Source: Roridomyces roridus
Lineage: Eukaryota > Basidiomycota > Agaricomycetes > Agaricales > Mycenaceae
Assembly (NCBI GenBank): GCA_029378245.1
Contig: JARKIF010000406.1
Coordinates: forward strand, 1-20,883
Length of the DNA stretch: 20,883 nt
Reading direction: 5' to 3'
This document shows, one piece after another, positions 8,230-16,926 of the stretch. Made by a program: the position numbers and the translations under genes. Position 1 is the stretch's first letter, and every line of letters begins with the position of its first letter. Under the pieces are notes generated by a model. The model had not been told where the DNA came from, made no database searches, and was given only the letters and a program-made list of their open reading frames with translations.

Positions 8230-8655
8230 TCTGATCGCCTTCCCTCGGCAACTTCAGGTGTGACACTCTAGTGCTATTCCACTCCTTTGATCCAATGGTA
8301 GATAATTTCCCTGTGGAAACTTGGCAGAGTTGCCCTTCCCAAGAAATTGATCTGGATCAGAGAGAGCTACTTTCAAGTCGCCAAGTGGCTTGCTGTGCGG
8401 GAAATGTGAGGCCATAGCAGATGTACTTCATTGACAAGTATCTGCCGTGTCGTTGATTTGTTGCCGTGCGTAGCATGGATGCCATGATGATATTTCCCGT
8501 AATGCTGGGATTCCATGTTCAAGAGCTGAGAAACAGTCTTCATGCACCAATAGTGTGATATACCTGGCCTTGAGAGGTCCTTCACTTGACCCGCCATTCA
8601 TTTCCAGATTCCCAATAGTGTAGAAAGCTCCCCGACCGGTTTTCATATCACACAT
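8230..8655 (-). other. possible spliced coding relic on the minus strand
   Basis: A minus-strand open stretch (8655-8428) reads GRGAFYTIGNLEMNGGSSEG and onward. Inside it a plausible 48-nt intron (GTATAT...TCTCAG, about 8561-8514) would shift to a frame reading MESQHYGKYHHGIHATHGN... to about 8373. A further piece (about 8350-8250) reads protein-like to a stop. I do not recognise the family. It could be a remnant of the element's own gene or a captured exon, and chance is not excluded. Confidence 0.2.
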
Positions 8656-8662
8656 GCGATGC

Positions 8663-9015
8663 TGTCGGAAAAAAGCTGTTTTTGATTATAATCCAATTAT
8701 AATCAATTATACACCGATTATAAAAAAATAATATCATAATCAAAACAGCCTTTTATAATTGAATTATAATTGAGGAGAATCTACGAACAAGTGGGCTGGA
8801 TTTCCCAATCTCAGTGGTAATCTGGTTCACTGAGGCTGCTGTGTGACCTGTGCACTTCCCGCACAGAACGTGACGTGACCAGCATGTCCCCAGCGCAGTT
8901 TGATTGATTGTTGGCTTTCTCGCATGTTGATCAAAATTGATCACAATCTATTACAATCGCTTATCATCTCATAATAACCACGTCCAATTATAATTCGGAT
9001 CACATTTTTCCGACA
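8663..9015. mobile_element. AT-rich MITE-like element nested in the TIR element (353 bp)
   Basis: The left end TGTCGGAAAAA (8663-8673) is the exact inverse of TTTTTCCGACA at the right end (9005-9015). The inside is very AT-rich, with many ATTATAAT/TGATTATAATC palindromic motifs, including a local inverted pair around GCTGTTTTTGATTAT (from 8675) and ATAATCAAAACAGC (8736-8749). No coding capacity. I see no clean target duplication; GATGC and GCATC beside the ends extend the inverted repeat imperfectly. Size and structure suit a MITE. Confidence 0.55.
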
Positions 9016-9359
9016 CTGCATCAAGCTATCAATTTATAATACTTCTCCGAATCTACAAACCTCACAAGATTGATAAATACATGACCATTCCACGTACCTT
9101 TGAGATGTGACTTATATCTCACAAAATGGTGCAGGATCGAGTGAGATCGATTGAAAGAGACCCAAATCAGCGCGCGAGCACCAAGCGAGCACTCGTGGGA
9201 GAGTGCCAAGTTGCCGGTGTTCACGTGAAATATTTCCTTTTAGTTTGCAAGTTTGTCCCATTTGTTTTCAATTTGCAAGCAAATTGGGCTACACCGATTA
9301 GGGAATTTGATCCAACTAACACCGTAACCGCGCCGTCTTCTGTGCCAGGGAAAAGCTGA

Positions 9360-9850
9360 CGGCCAGGAAAACAGCTGACGATGACATGTTCATCATCCGC
9401 CAATTCGTCTCCCTCGCTCCGGCTGCCTTCTCGTCCCATTCTCGTCCCATTCCCCTCCTCTCCTCCACATCGTTGTCTGGCGGGCTCACGTATGCTGCCC
9501 GCCTGCTGCGTTCCCCACCTGTCGTGCTTCAGGACACGCCGTGATGAAGACTGGCTGACTGCCTCGTCGACCACCTAGGTTTTGGGTGCGGGGATAGACA
9601 ACGTGTGGGCTCAATCTCCGGGGGATTGTTTCTTGAATACGACTGCGGAGTGTACCGGTGCGTCGGAAAGCAACTGACGACGTTGATAGCGGCATATTCA
9701 ATATCTGCCAATTCGTCTTCTTCGCCCCAGCTCCCTTCTCATCCCTTTCTCCTTCCCACCACTGCTGTCCGCATGCTGCGTTACCTGCGTGGCTGGCAGC
9801 CTCGTCCACCGCAGAGGCGTTGGGTGCGGTGGTGTTGAGCGCGGGGACGC
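9360..9850 (+). repeat. two degenerate tandem units inside the TIR element
   Basis: Unit 1 (about 9360-9600) and unit 2 (about 9665-9850) share, in order, an AGC/AACTGACGA start, a CCGCCAATTCGTCT / CTGCCAATTCGTCT block, a pyrimidine-rich CTTCTC...CCCATTC-type block, GCTGCGTT, GCCTCGTC(G/C)ACC and a TTGGGTGCGG block. The 9602-9664 repeat lies between them. Divergence is considerable, so this is an old duplication. Confidence 0.55.
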
Positions 9851-11340
9851 GGCCGTCGAGCAGCGTGGATACGATAAGCACGCAGCGGGAGTCATGAAGC
9901 ATGGTTCTCTCAGTTGGCTGTGGAGCATACCGTTTCGCTTCGCATGCCAGCAGCAAAGACGATGGGCACCGCAACGTTGCACGTGGCGACGCCAGGCATG
10001 CGCTGTGTCGACTATGCGAGTATGTGGGGTTCAGCATGGGTGTCGAGTATGCGGACTTGAGGAGGAGTCGGATGTCGAGTTCGGCATACTGGGGAGATGA
10101 AGAGCACGGCGGCGTTGTGCGCAGGGATGTCAAGACTCGAGAACGCGATCGAGCACTCTCGTGCCTTCCCACTTGTCCCTCTGTATGAACACGGCTCGTC
10201 TTGTACTAGTAATACATCTCAACTCATGTCTTTTACCTCCCATCTCGTCTGGGCAGTGCTCGATGAATGCATCCCGAATCGGATATTCACATCATTTAAT
10301 TCGGGAACATTCATCCGTCCCACCACTTCCACTTAACCAATCTTGCTCAACACTGGGGAGGTTAAATACACGGGTATTTGGCCTCGTTTGAACGATAATC
10401 GAGGCAAGTTGTGTTCAGCGGACTTTTGGATTTTTCAGCAATTTACTGGGGAAGCTGGTGAGCTGGGATTTTTTTTCTGAGTAGCTGGTGTATCCATACA
10501 TACACTAAATAAAATATGGGACAAACGAAGGAGTGTTGAAGGTGGTAGGATTAAAATCATCATTTAATTTCATTCGGGAACTGACATTGAGAGCCAGATC
10601 CATATTGGTATTGCACTCGATCACCACTCTCTCCCTTTCACCTCCACGTCTCAACTATGTACCACCTCAATAGAGCCACGAAGGTACCTTCCCATCGTCT
10701 CTTTCCATCCCTCAACTGCATTTTATCGAAACCTGCTCGGTGGCTTGCAGCACTCATGAATCCTTCGCGCACAATTCACACTGAACAGTGAGGATTCCAC
10801 TGCAAGTACAGTCCCGCTGCTTTCCATTCCTTGTTATCGGTGACTCATTTCATACTATGTTAAGTATTGTTGCCTCCGAGCGTATTCGCTCTGGTTCAGA
10901 CGCCGAGAGGAACAGAGTTTAGCCTCAGTTTCCTAAAGACCGGGTTTCTCAAGCACGCAACTTTAAGCCACAACTCTTGGCTCTCATTCATATTACAGTC
11001 CATTAGAGATACACAGTGCATACTTGAGATGTAAATACCGGCGTTGGCGTCACTGATAGGATGTATAAGATCGCGTCGACGGAGAGATTGCGGAGAGAAC
11101 ACCGTTTGTGGATACAAATGAATTTCCTGCGTCTTCGGGCGTCTTATACTCAACAAGTTATTCATGAGACGGAAGCAAGATGAGCTCAGAGTGCAATTGT
11201 CAATGTAGGAGAGCCATAAAAAATCAGACTCCATAAAACGCGCACGCGACCATCGACATCTTGCATTGCTGATGCATCATGTGACCATGTTTCTCTCTTC
11301 CGTACCTCGACCTCTGAATCTTCTTCTTGTATCCAGGACG
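9851..11340. other. TIR-element interior, middle part: no gene seen
   Basis: No convincing coding frame on either strand. An approximate direct repeat around ATCATTTAATT...TCGGGAAC occurs near 10289-10310 and 10557-10582. Short homopolymers are present (T-run near 10470). Nothing else stands out. Confidence 0.4.
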
Positions 11341-11349
11341 TCCAACGCG

Positions 11350-12300
11350 GTCAAATGACACCATTTACCACAGAGATCGACCCCCTCAAGCTCTGGGATG
11401 CCTTGGAGGGTGGAGGAGCACGCGGTGGATGACGTGGCATCCCGCAGGTGCGTCGCCGCCAAGTCGCCGCCGCATATGACCCAATTGTCCCTCTCAGACT
11501 GTGCTCGTTTGACTTCGACGCCTCTCCTCCCTCAGCCCTCGCTGCATCATCCACACAACCCGCAACGTCCCGTCTCTCAATGATACCCATCGTGCGTACC
11601 ATCTTCTCCCTCATCCCGACACCCCTACCCCATCCATGGCCCCGGTTCCCACCACAGAGCACGGTATCCATGCTAGGCACTCTCCTCCTTCCCTCCACAA
11701 TTAATTCTGGCTGCTTGCTCATTCTTTTAGGTGCCAGATCATTTTTTCCTTGCATCCAGCCGTCTTGAGACATTCATCGTGAGTACTATCTCAATTCTTT
11801 CCCTCATTTGCCTCCTCTCTCGCGCTCTGTAAACCGCCGGCAAGAGACTCGCGCCCTGGGACTCCCAAGCCGCGTCTGCTCGCGCTTCCTTCGCCTAGAC
11901 CTTTTCCGCTGGACCCCAAATTCATCTTTTCTCTCACCATAGATGTCCAGTCTGCACTCCGAATCGGGCATCCCCTCCCTCCTCGCTCCTGCCCACCCCT
12001 CGCGACCTCCGCTCCTTCCATCGCCCCGACGCGCCGTCGTCGCTCCTCTGCACACCAATTTGAAAACCGGCTCCATGTCATTCTCCCGCGCACAACAGCT
12101 TTCCGCACCACCATCTCCACGTCGACATCCCTGCATTGCTACGCTCGCAGGCCACGAAGCCTCCCGTATGTGCATACACACTCCCCCGCCGTTGTTCTCA
12201 GCGCACGGGTCATCCATACACGAGAGTTTGGTCTGTATGGAGCACGCCGCGGTGGCTGGCGTGTCCGCCTGCGAGTAGAGCGAGGGAGCGCGGTGGGTGG
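11350..12300 (+). other. GC-rich exon-like islands inside the TIR element
   Basis: Several gene-like signals without a recognisable product. The ATG at 11355 opens MTPFTTEIDPLKLWDALEGG and stops after 25 codons. A GTGCGT donor near 11448 pairs with a CTCTCAG acceptor near 11503. A 111-codon frame at 11943-12278 begins just after an ACCATAG acceptor-like sequence (MSSLHSESGIPSLL...), preceded by GTGAGT near 11779. Together they resemble exons and introns of a host gene carried by the element. GC richness also opens several frames at once, so coding status is uncertain. Confidence 0.25.
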
Positions 12301-12799
12301 GAAGGAATGACGGCGTTTGCACATTAGAATCCTGGAGCCGTTTGGGCTGCCCTCCATCTATCTCCAGCTCCAATTCCTCTCTTCTCTCCCCACTCCAGGC
12401 CTACCACTGCGACGCGACCAGTCTAAATATCGCTTTCATTGCGCATGTATTCTTTTTTTTTTTGCATATTCCACTCTCGTTCTAAAGACCTCACAGATAC
12501 ACGCCGATTAAACCCCAACTGGTACATGTCCATACGCAGCATCACGCTCACGCTCATGCTCTGCTGCCCCTGATGCCCTACTGTCCCTGTGCAGCAGCAG
12601 CGTCCAATCCCGCCGAGTGCGATACCGAGAAACGTGATTGTGCTAACTCGCTCCCATCGTCACGACTGCAGGCCAGCAGTAGGGCAATACCCACCCAATG
12701 ACATTGCGACAGGGAGGGGAGCAGCCAGTACAAACGCGGCGACGCGGAAGCACAAAAGGAGGTGGTGGTGGGGAAGGAGCGAAGGTCGCGCGGTGGTGG

Positions 12800-12860
12800 G
12801 GGAAGCAGCGAGCGGGAAGGTGGGAAGCAGCGAGCGGGAAGGCGGGAAGCAGCGAGCGCG
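12800..12860 (+). repeat. 22-bp minisatellite, about 2.8 copies
   Basis: Units at 12800-12821, 12822-12843 and 12844-12860 (last incomplete), each starting GGGAAGCAGCGAGCG. The complete units differ only at the final base (T or C). It sits in purine-rich, G-rich sequence inside the TIR element. Confidence 0.85.
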
Positions 12861-13104
12861 TGTGCCCAGGAAGCGTGATGGCTGCAAGCGTAATCCACTA
12901 CGCACCATCCTGTACATAATACGAATCCGTTGCATTTGATTGCAACCCAGCGCGTGATGAGAAGCGGCCAGAAGCAAGGTGATTTCATCAGACAACACCG
13001 TTTTGTTACATTGCCCAAGTTCTCGTTTTGGAAGAGTTTCCTGCCACATTTGGAAGTATTACTTAACAGGGAGACAAAATGATCTCCGAGTCCGGCTTAT
13101 ACCA

Positions 13105-13303
13105 CATTTTATCAGTTTTATTGCAGCATGCACAGGGGACTTGGTGTTTATGTACATTAAGTCCAGATTTATCGAATTTATTGCGCCTTTTGTTGCGACA
13201 TTTATTGCGACATGGGGCGCCGGCTTCTATCCCTTCTAACTAGAAGGGACGGTACCCCCCACCGTCCCTTCTAGTTAGTGGGGATATAAGGGATCTATAG
13301 GTG
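13105..13303 (-). repeat. right terminal inverted repeat (~200 bp)
   Basis: Reverse complement of the left TIR (6619-6818). It ends ATCTATAGGTG at 13303, directly followed by the CACCGCCC duplication. Confidence 0.88.
13236..13278. repeat. perfect 18-bp hairpin inside the right TIR
   Basis: Arms 13236-13253 and 13261-13278 are the same sequences as in the left TIR hairpin, with loop ACCCCCC. Conservation of the hairpin at both ends suggests it belongs to the element's functional termini. Confidence 0.92.
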
Positions 13304-13311
13304 CACCGCCC
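13304..13311. repeat. 8-bp target site duplication, right copy (CACCGCCC)
   Basis: Exact copy of 6611-6618, abutting the outer end of the right TIR. Confidence 0.88.
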
Positions 13312-13460
13312 GACCCCACGGTGAACCTACTTATTCTCTAGTGACCAGCCGAATACTGAACTCACACGGAATGATTTTGCCATGCGGAAGCATGGCCTCA
13401 AGCCATAGGTTGAGTAGAGGACATGGCCGTCGGGAGCCAGTTAGCAGTCAGCCATCAACC

Positions 13461-13500
13461 CATCAAACCGGCTTTCTTTTTACCACCACGACCACTGAGG
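13461..13500 (+). repeat. conserved 5'-flank motif, copy 2
   Basis: Second copy of the 6546-6584 motif (core TTACCACCACGACCACT, same strand), upstream of the armadillo-like pseudogene. The rest of 13312-13712 shows no other feature. Confidence 0.55.
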
Positions 13501-13712
13501 GCACCAGAGATGTGCCAGCGCGGATACAGGTACCGGTACTGCTTCATAGCTCAAATGGATGCTTCTTCGCGCGGTGCCTCGGTTCCATTCTCGCATGGCC
13601 CTGCTCGGATTGCCCGAGGGCCGATCCCATTGGCTGGCCAAATCGATACATCCTGTCACTGGAAGCTGTAAAGGCTGTGCGTCCCCCTCACTCCCGTCTC
13701 TGACTGCATCCC

Positions 13713-16102
13713 ATGCCTCCTTCGAGCGCCAGGACTCTCGCCCTAGCATCTACAGCTGGTGGTCTGATAGCAACCCGTTGCTCAACTCGGGCCCGACGAT
13801 TAACCTTCATGCGGCCTCGAAGCCCCTGATGAGATTCATGTACCACCGACAGGCCGTGGGACTGATCAAGTCGAATCACGCACTAGGCCTTTCACAACCT
13901 GGGCTGGAGGATCTTTCGTCCTACCTGCTGTGAGTGGCAGTGGGCACCCTCGTCTGAGCTGCTCATACCATCGAATCGGACGGCAGATGCAAATATGTAT
14001 CTCTTCGAACGCAAACCGCAGTCCTGGAACATCTGGCTGACCGAGCTCGTTGGGACCCTGACGACGCACAAGCGATACTACATTCGTCTTTTTTGAGCCG
14101 AGTTCATCAACTGCTGGCAGAGGAGAAACTATTGGGTTGACCATCTCTCTGGTCCTGAGTCTACTTGCACATACCTGCGGGATATCGCTACCAAGGGTAA
14201 CAAGCGTCACTGGCGCGCCAGGGTATGTCTGGAATCATGTCAGGTACTCTGTTGCACTCACGCCGCTTCAGATACATCGACGCCCCCGATGATTTTATTC
14301 TTGAAGCCACATCCGCAATGTCCAGCGTGACGGAACGAACATTTTAGGGACGTCCGTTGCTTCAGTCTAGCGACCCATCCGTCAGATTGCAGACATGTCA
14401 GTTTATCGGTGACCTTGTACAAGACAAGGAATACAATGCGGAATAGTGTGCAGAAAATCCCACTGCTCAGTTGTTGAACCTCCTACGGCAAGCATGATCA
14501 ATCTATTTTTTACTAATCTAATCGAATTGATTGTCTTTAACTAGAGATGAAGATCAGCGCGTCATTGCCCGGGCCACGGATGCTCTTGCTCGAGCGCTTC
14601 AGCGGCCGGACATCTTCGCAGATCCTCGTCGTGGTAGCTACAGACCAAAATAATGTCCTTCAACTATGCAACCGCTGGCACAAGAACACCATTTGTCTTC
14701 TGTTTCAGCTTCTGGCAGCAAACCGATCGAGAATTGGCTGGCCGACCTGCGGTAAGTTCACGTTGTACCTTTGTGACATCGTTGATACTAGGTCTCTCTT
14801 TGTCCAGGAGTATGCACCCAGCTAATGATCACCAATCCTCGAGCTGCTTAAAGTTTCCGAGCACTCCAACGGTCCGGTTCCGACATCTCGAAAAAACATA
14901 CTGCGGCATATCCGGATCTATTTCGAGCTGTTCGTCCATGCGATATTCAATGTGTTCCCTGGTAGAAAACTTGGTTCGGTACCATACCTGCGCGCCGGAA
15001 ATCATTCCGACATTGTGCGGGTTTTGAGGCAAGTCGCATACGTCTCCACTTTCCCGTTCAGAACTTAAACTGATGGCCAACCAGGGAAGACAGGAAGACG
15101 TTCAGTAATGAGAGCGCGTATGCCTTGAACAAGCTGGCAGAAGACCTGACTTCGGACGGTGCAGCTACTCTCTTGGCAGGAAATGTTCTCGAAACCATTC
15201 CTCGCTTGCTTTGCTCGGATTACGCGGAGATCCGATATATGGCGTCCTGTTTGATCTGGAATTTGGTCAAACACAAATCCACACATCGGGCATGCAGCAC
15301 CGAGACTTGCGCTGCGCACGAGCCCGTTATCAATTCCGTTCTAGAGTGTTTGCCGATTGGAGTGTTATGGAATGCAACGAGGTGGATTCCCCGTTTCTTT
15401 TGCTGGGGAGCTACGAATAATTGAATTCTGATTAGGGACGTTGACGAGCGCATTGTACAAACATCGGCGCAAACACTGGCTCGACTTTCCTGTTGGCCAG
15501 TCGGTGCGAAGGCTTTGGTTACTTTGGATCACTTGGAAACACACCTTTCTGGGCTCATTGCATCACCCATCTCTCTAGTTCGTCAGGCAACCTGCATGAT
15601 ACTCGAAAATCTGGCACTGTACGAATTCGCGCTTCCGAAGATTCTAGAGGTATCCATCTGCGAGACGCTTCTCTCCCTTTTGTAGTGAGTTGGATTTCGC
15701 CTCGTCATTCAAATCTACTTGATTCGAACGCACAGTGACGCCGATGTGATGACCCGCGCTGCGGCCATTTATGCTCTGGTTCAAATCAGTCGAGGGCCAA
15801 AAGGAGCCTCGGCTTTGGCCGAGCTTCGTGCTCTCGAAGTCCTGCACCAGTTGGAGGACCGGGATGATTCTTGGATGCGGAATGAAATCACGACTATTGA
15901 AAGAAATATCGCCGACGTAGTCAGTAAATTGCTCCAGTTGAGTTTTGTATTACCGGTCATTCAGGACATGTATGTACTTGGTCTGCGGGAACGCGCTTCC
16001 CTTTCCAACGCCGACATCCGATCACAATGGATTGCCGACATCAACCCGTCATTGGTGAGGCGGTGCGAGGTCTGGGTCGTCGTCTGGACGAATCTCGTCT
16101 GA
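13713..16102 (+). pseudogene. armadillo-like repeat protein, multi-exon, disrupted
   Basis: Likely start is the ATG at 13713; a frame change within a few codons leads to SRPSIYSWWSDSN and LMRFMYHRQAVGLI (to 13929). A clean intron follows (13930-13986, GTGAGT...GGCAG), then LCKYVSLRTQTAVLEHLADRA up to a stop at 14138. Later exon pieces include LLQSSDPSVRLQTCQFIGDL (about 14352-14410), DEDQRVIARATDALARALQR (from about 14548), a good ARM-like block at 15092-15345 (IPRLLCSDYAEIRYMASCLI, then WNLVK), DVDERIVQTSAQTLARLSCW from about 15437, and DADVMTRAAAIYALVQISRG from 15736 to the end, with another GTGAGT...ACAG intron near 15685-15735. These alpha-helical repeats suggest a protein-interaction scaffold. 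Several stops and frame changes (near 13720, 14138 and between 14420 and 15090) argue for a pseudogene, although missed introns could explain some. Confidence 0.6.
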
Positions 16103-16788
16103 TAGTTGAACATAGTTCACGGTGTGGAGTGGCTGGCAGCTTCTCCCTGTCATTCGGGGGTATTCGGAGGTATCAGTGGTATTTAGGGCTTGTCATAGCT
16201 TAGTCAGCATATATTGGGTCTTTCTGCCTTCACCCCACCGCTGCGAGTCCCTCCGACTCATCTCCCGACCCCTCCAACGGATTGCGTGATAAATTTCTTC
16301 TCGCCTTGTCTTGCCCAGCAACCAGCAATCGTTGACCGGCGACCGGAGGGCTTCAAGTTGAGAGAGCCATGATCCATACTTATTCAACGTTGTTGGTGTG
16401 CAAAAAAATCATCCAGTTACTAATCGGAGTAGCCCTTAAGGTGGTATATAGACCCTTTCCGTGGCAATGAATCTGAATCGTATATCTGTGGCATTGAGAC
16501 ATGACAAGTGACGTAGTCGGTAAAGTTCGGACCGATGACGGGTGATGGAATTGATTCCGAATTGATGACGACTCTTCTTGCTCTCTACCACCACGAACCG
16601 CGATCGGCTCACGAAACGATCGCGGCCACTCTCATGGGTACCTGCTCCGCGACCTTCTGAGTCGCTATATCAAATGATTACTTTCAGGCAACCTCCAGGA
16701 ATATCTCAGAACCGGGTGTTCCCGAATCATACGACATCCAGGGCCTGGACCGCTGCGCCCAGACCAAGATGGAAGGAAGGAGAGGGCC
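16103..16788. other. intergenic region between the armadillo-like relic and SKN7
   Basis: No gene or repeat is recognisable on either strand. Pyrimidine-rich and AT-rich patches occur. The last part probably holds the SKN7 upstream regulatory region. Confidence 0.5.
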
Positions 16789-16796
16789 TATTTAAA
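16789..16796 (+). promoter_or_regulatory. TATA-like box upstream of SKN7
   Basis: TATTTAAA, 131 bp upstream of the SKN7 start codon, in an otherwise GC-rich region. Distance and orientation suit a fungal core promoter. Inferred by position only. Confidence 0.45.
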
Positions 16797-16926
16797 CACG
16801 CCCTCTCGACTCCATCTTCTTCAATCGCTTCCCCCCGCGAACAAGCAATCCTAGCTCCACACTCTGACCTTGCTCTGACTGAGATATATGTGCGCATCCT
16901 ACGCACCAGGCCCATCCTCCTTCAGC

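Larger units (their letters stand above)
6619..13303. mobile_element. 6,685-bp terminal-inverted-repeat DNA element, no recognisable transposase
   Basis: The left end CACCTATAGAT... (6619 on) and the reverse complement of the right end (13303 back) match for about 200 bp, with only four differences in the outer 147 bp. Both ends abut a perfect CACCGCCC duplication, so this is a bona fide transposition unit. The 8-bp duplication and CA start allow hAT, P or KDZ. The interior has no open frame resembling a transposase: the longest frames are overlapping GC-rich shadows on both strands. It contains exon-like islands (about 7100-7650, 11350-12300), a nested MITE-like element (8663-9015), degenerate direct repeats (7912-7977, 9360-9850) and a minisatellite (12800-12860). 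It is best viewed as a large non-autonomous element that depends on a transposase elsewhere. Confidence 0.88.

Noticed and set aside
9486..10172. 228-codon minus-strand frame inside the TIR element
   Set aside because: It runs across two degenerate repeat units, has no recognisable domain, and overlaps other open frames in GC-rich sequence. Not supported as a gene.
12800..12860. CRISPR-like short repeats
   Set aside because: The units are directly adjacent with no spacers; it is a tandem minisatellite, and the genome is eukaryotic.
12578..13049. Minus-strand frames with hydrophobic and Cys-rich strings near the right end of the TIR element
   Set aside because: They arise from the purine-rich minisatellite region read in reverse; no start context or family match.
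13930..14140. Treating the armadillo-like locus as an intact gene
   Set aside because: The first intron is clean, but exon 2 ends in a stop at 14138 with no good donor before it, and the start region needs a frame change.
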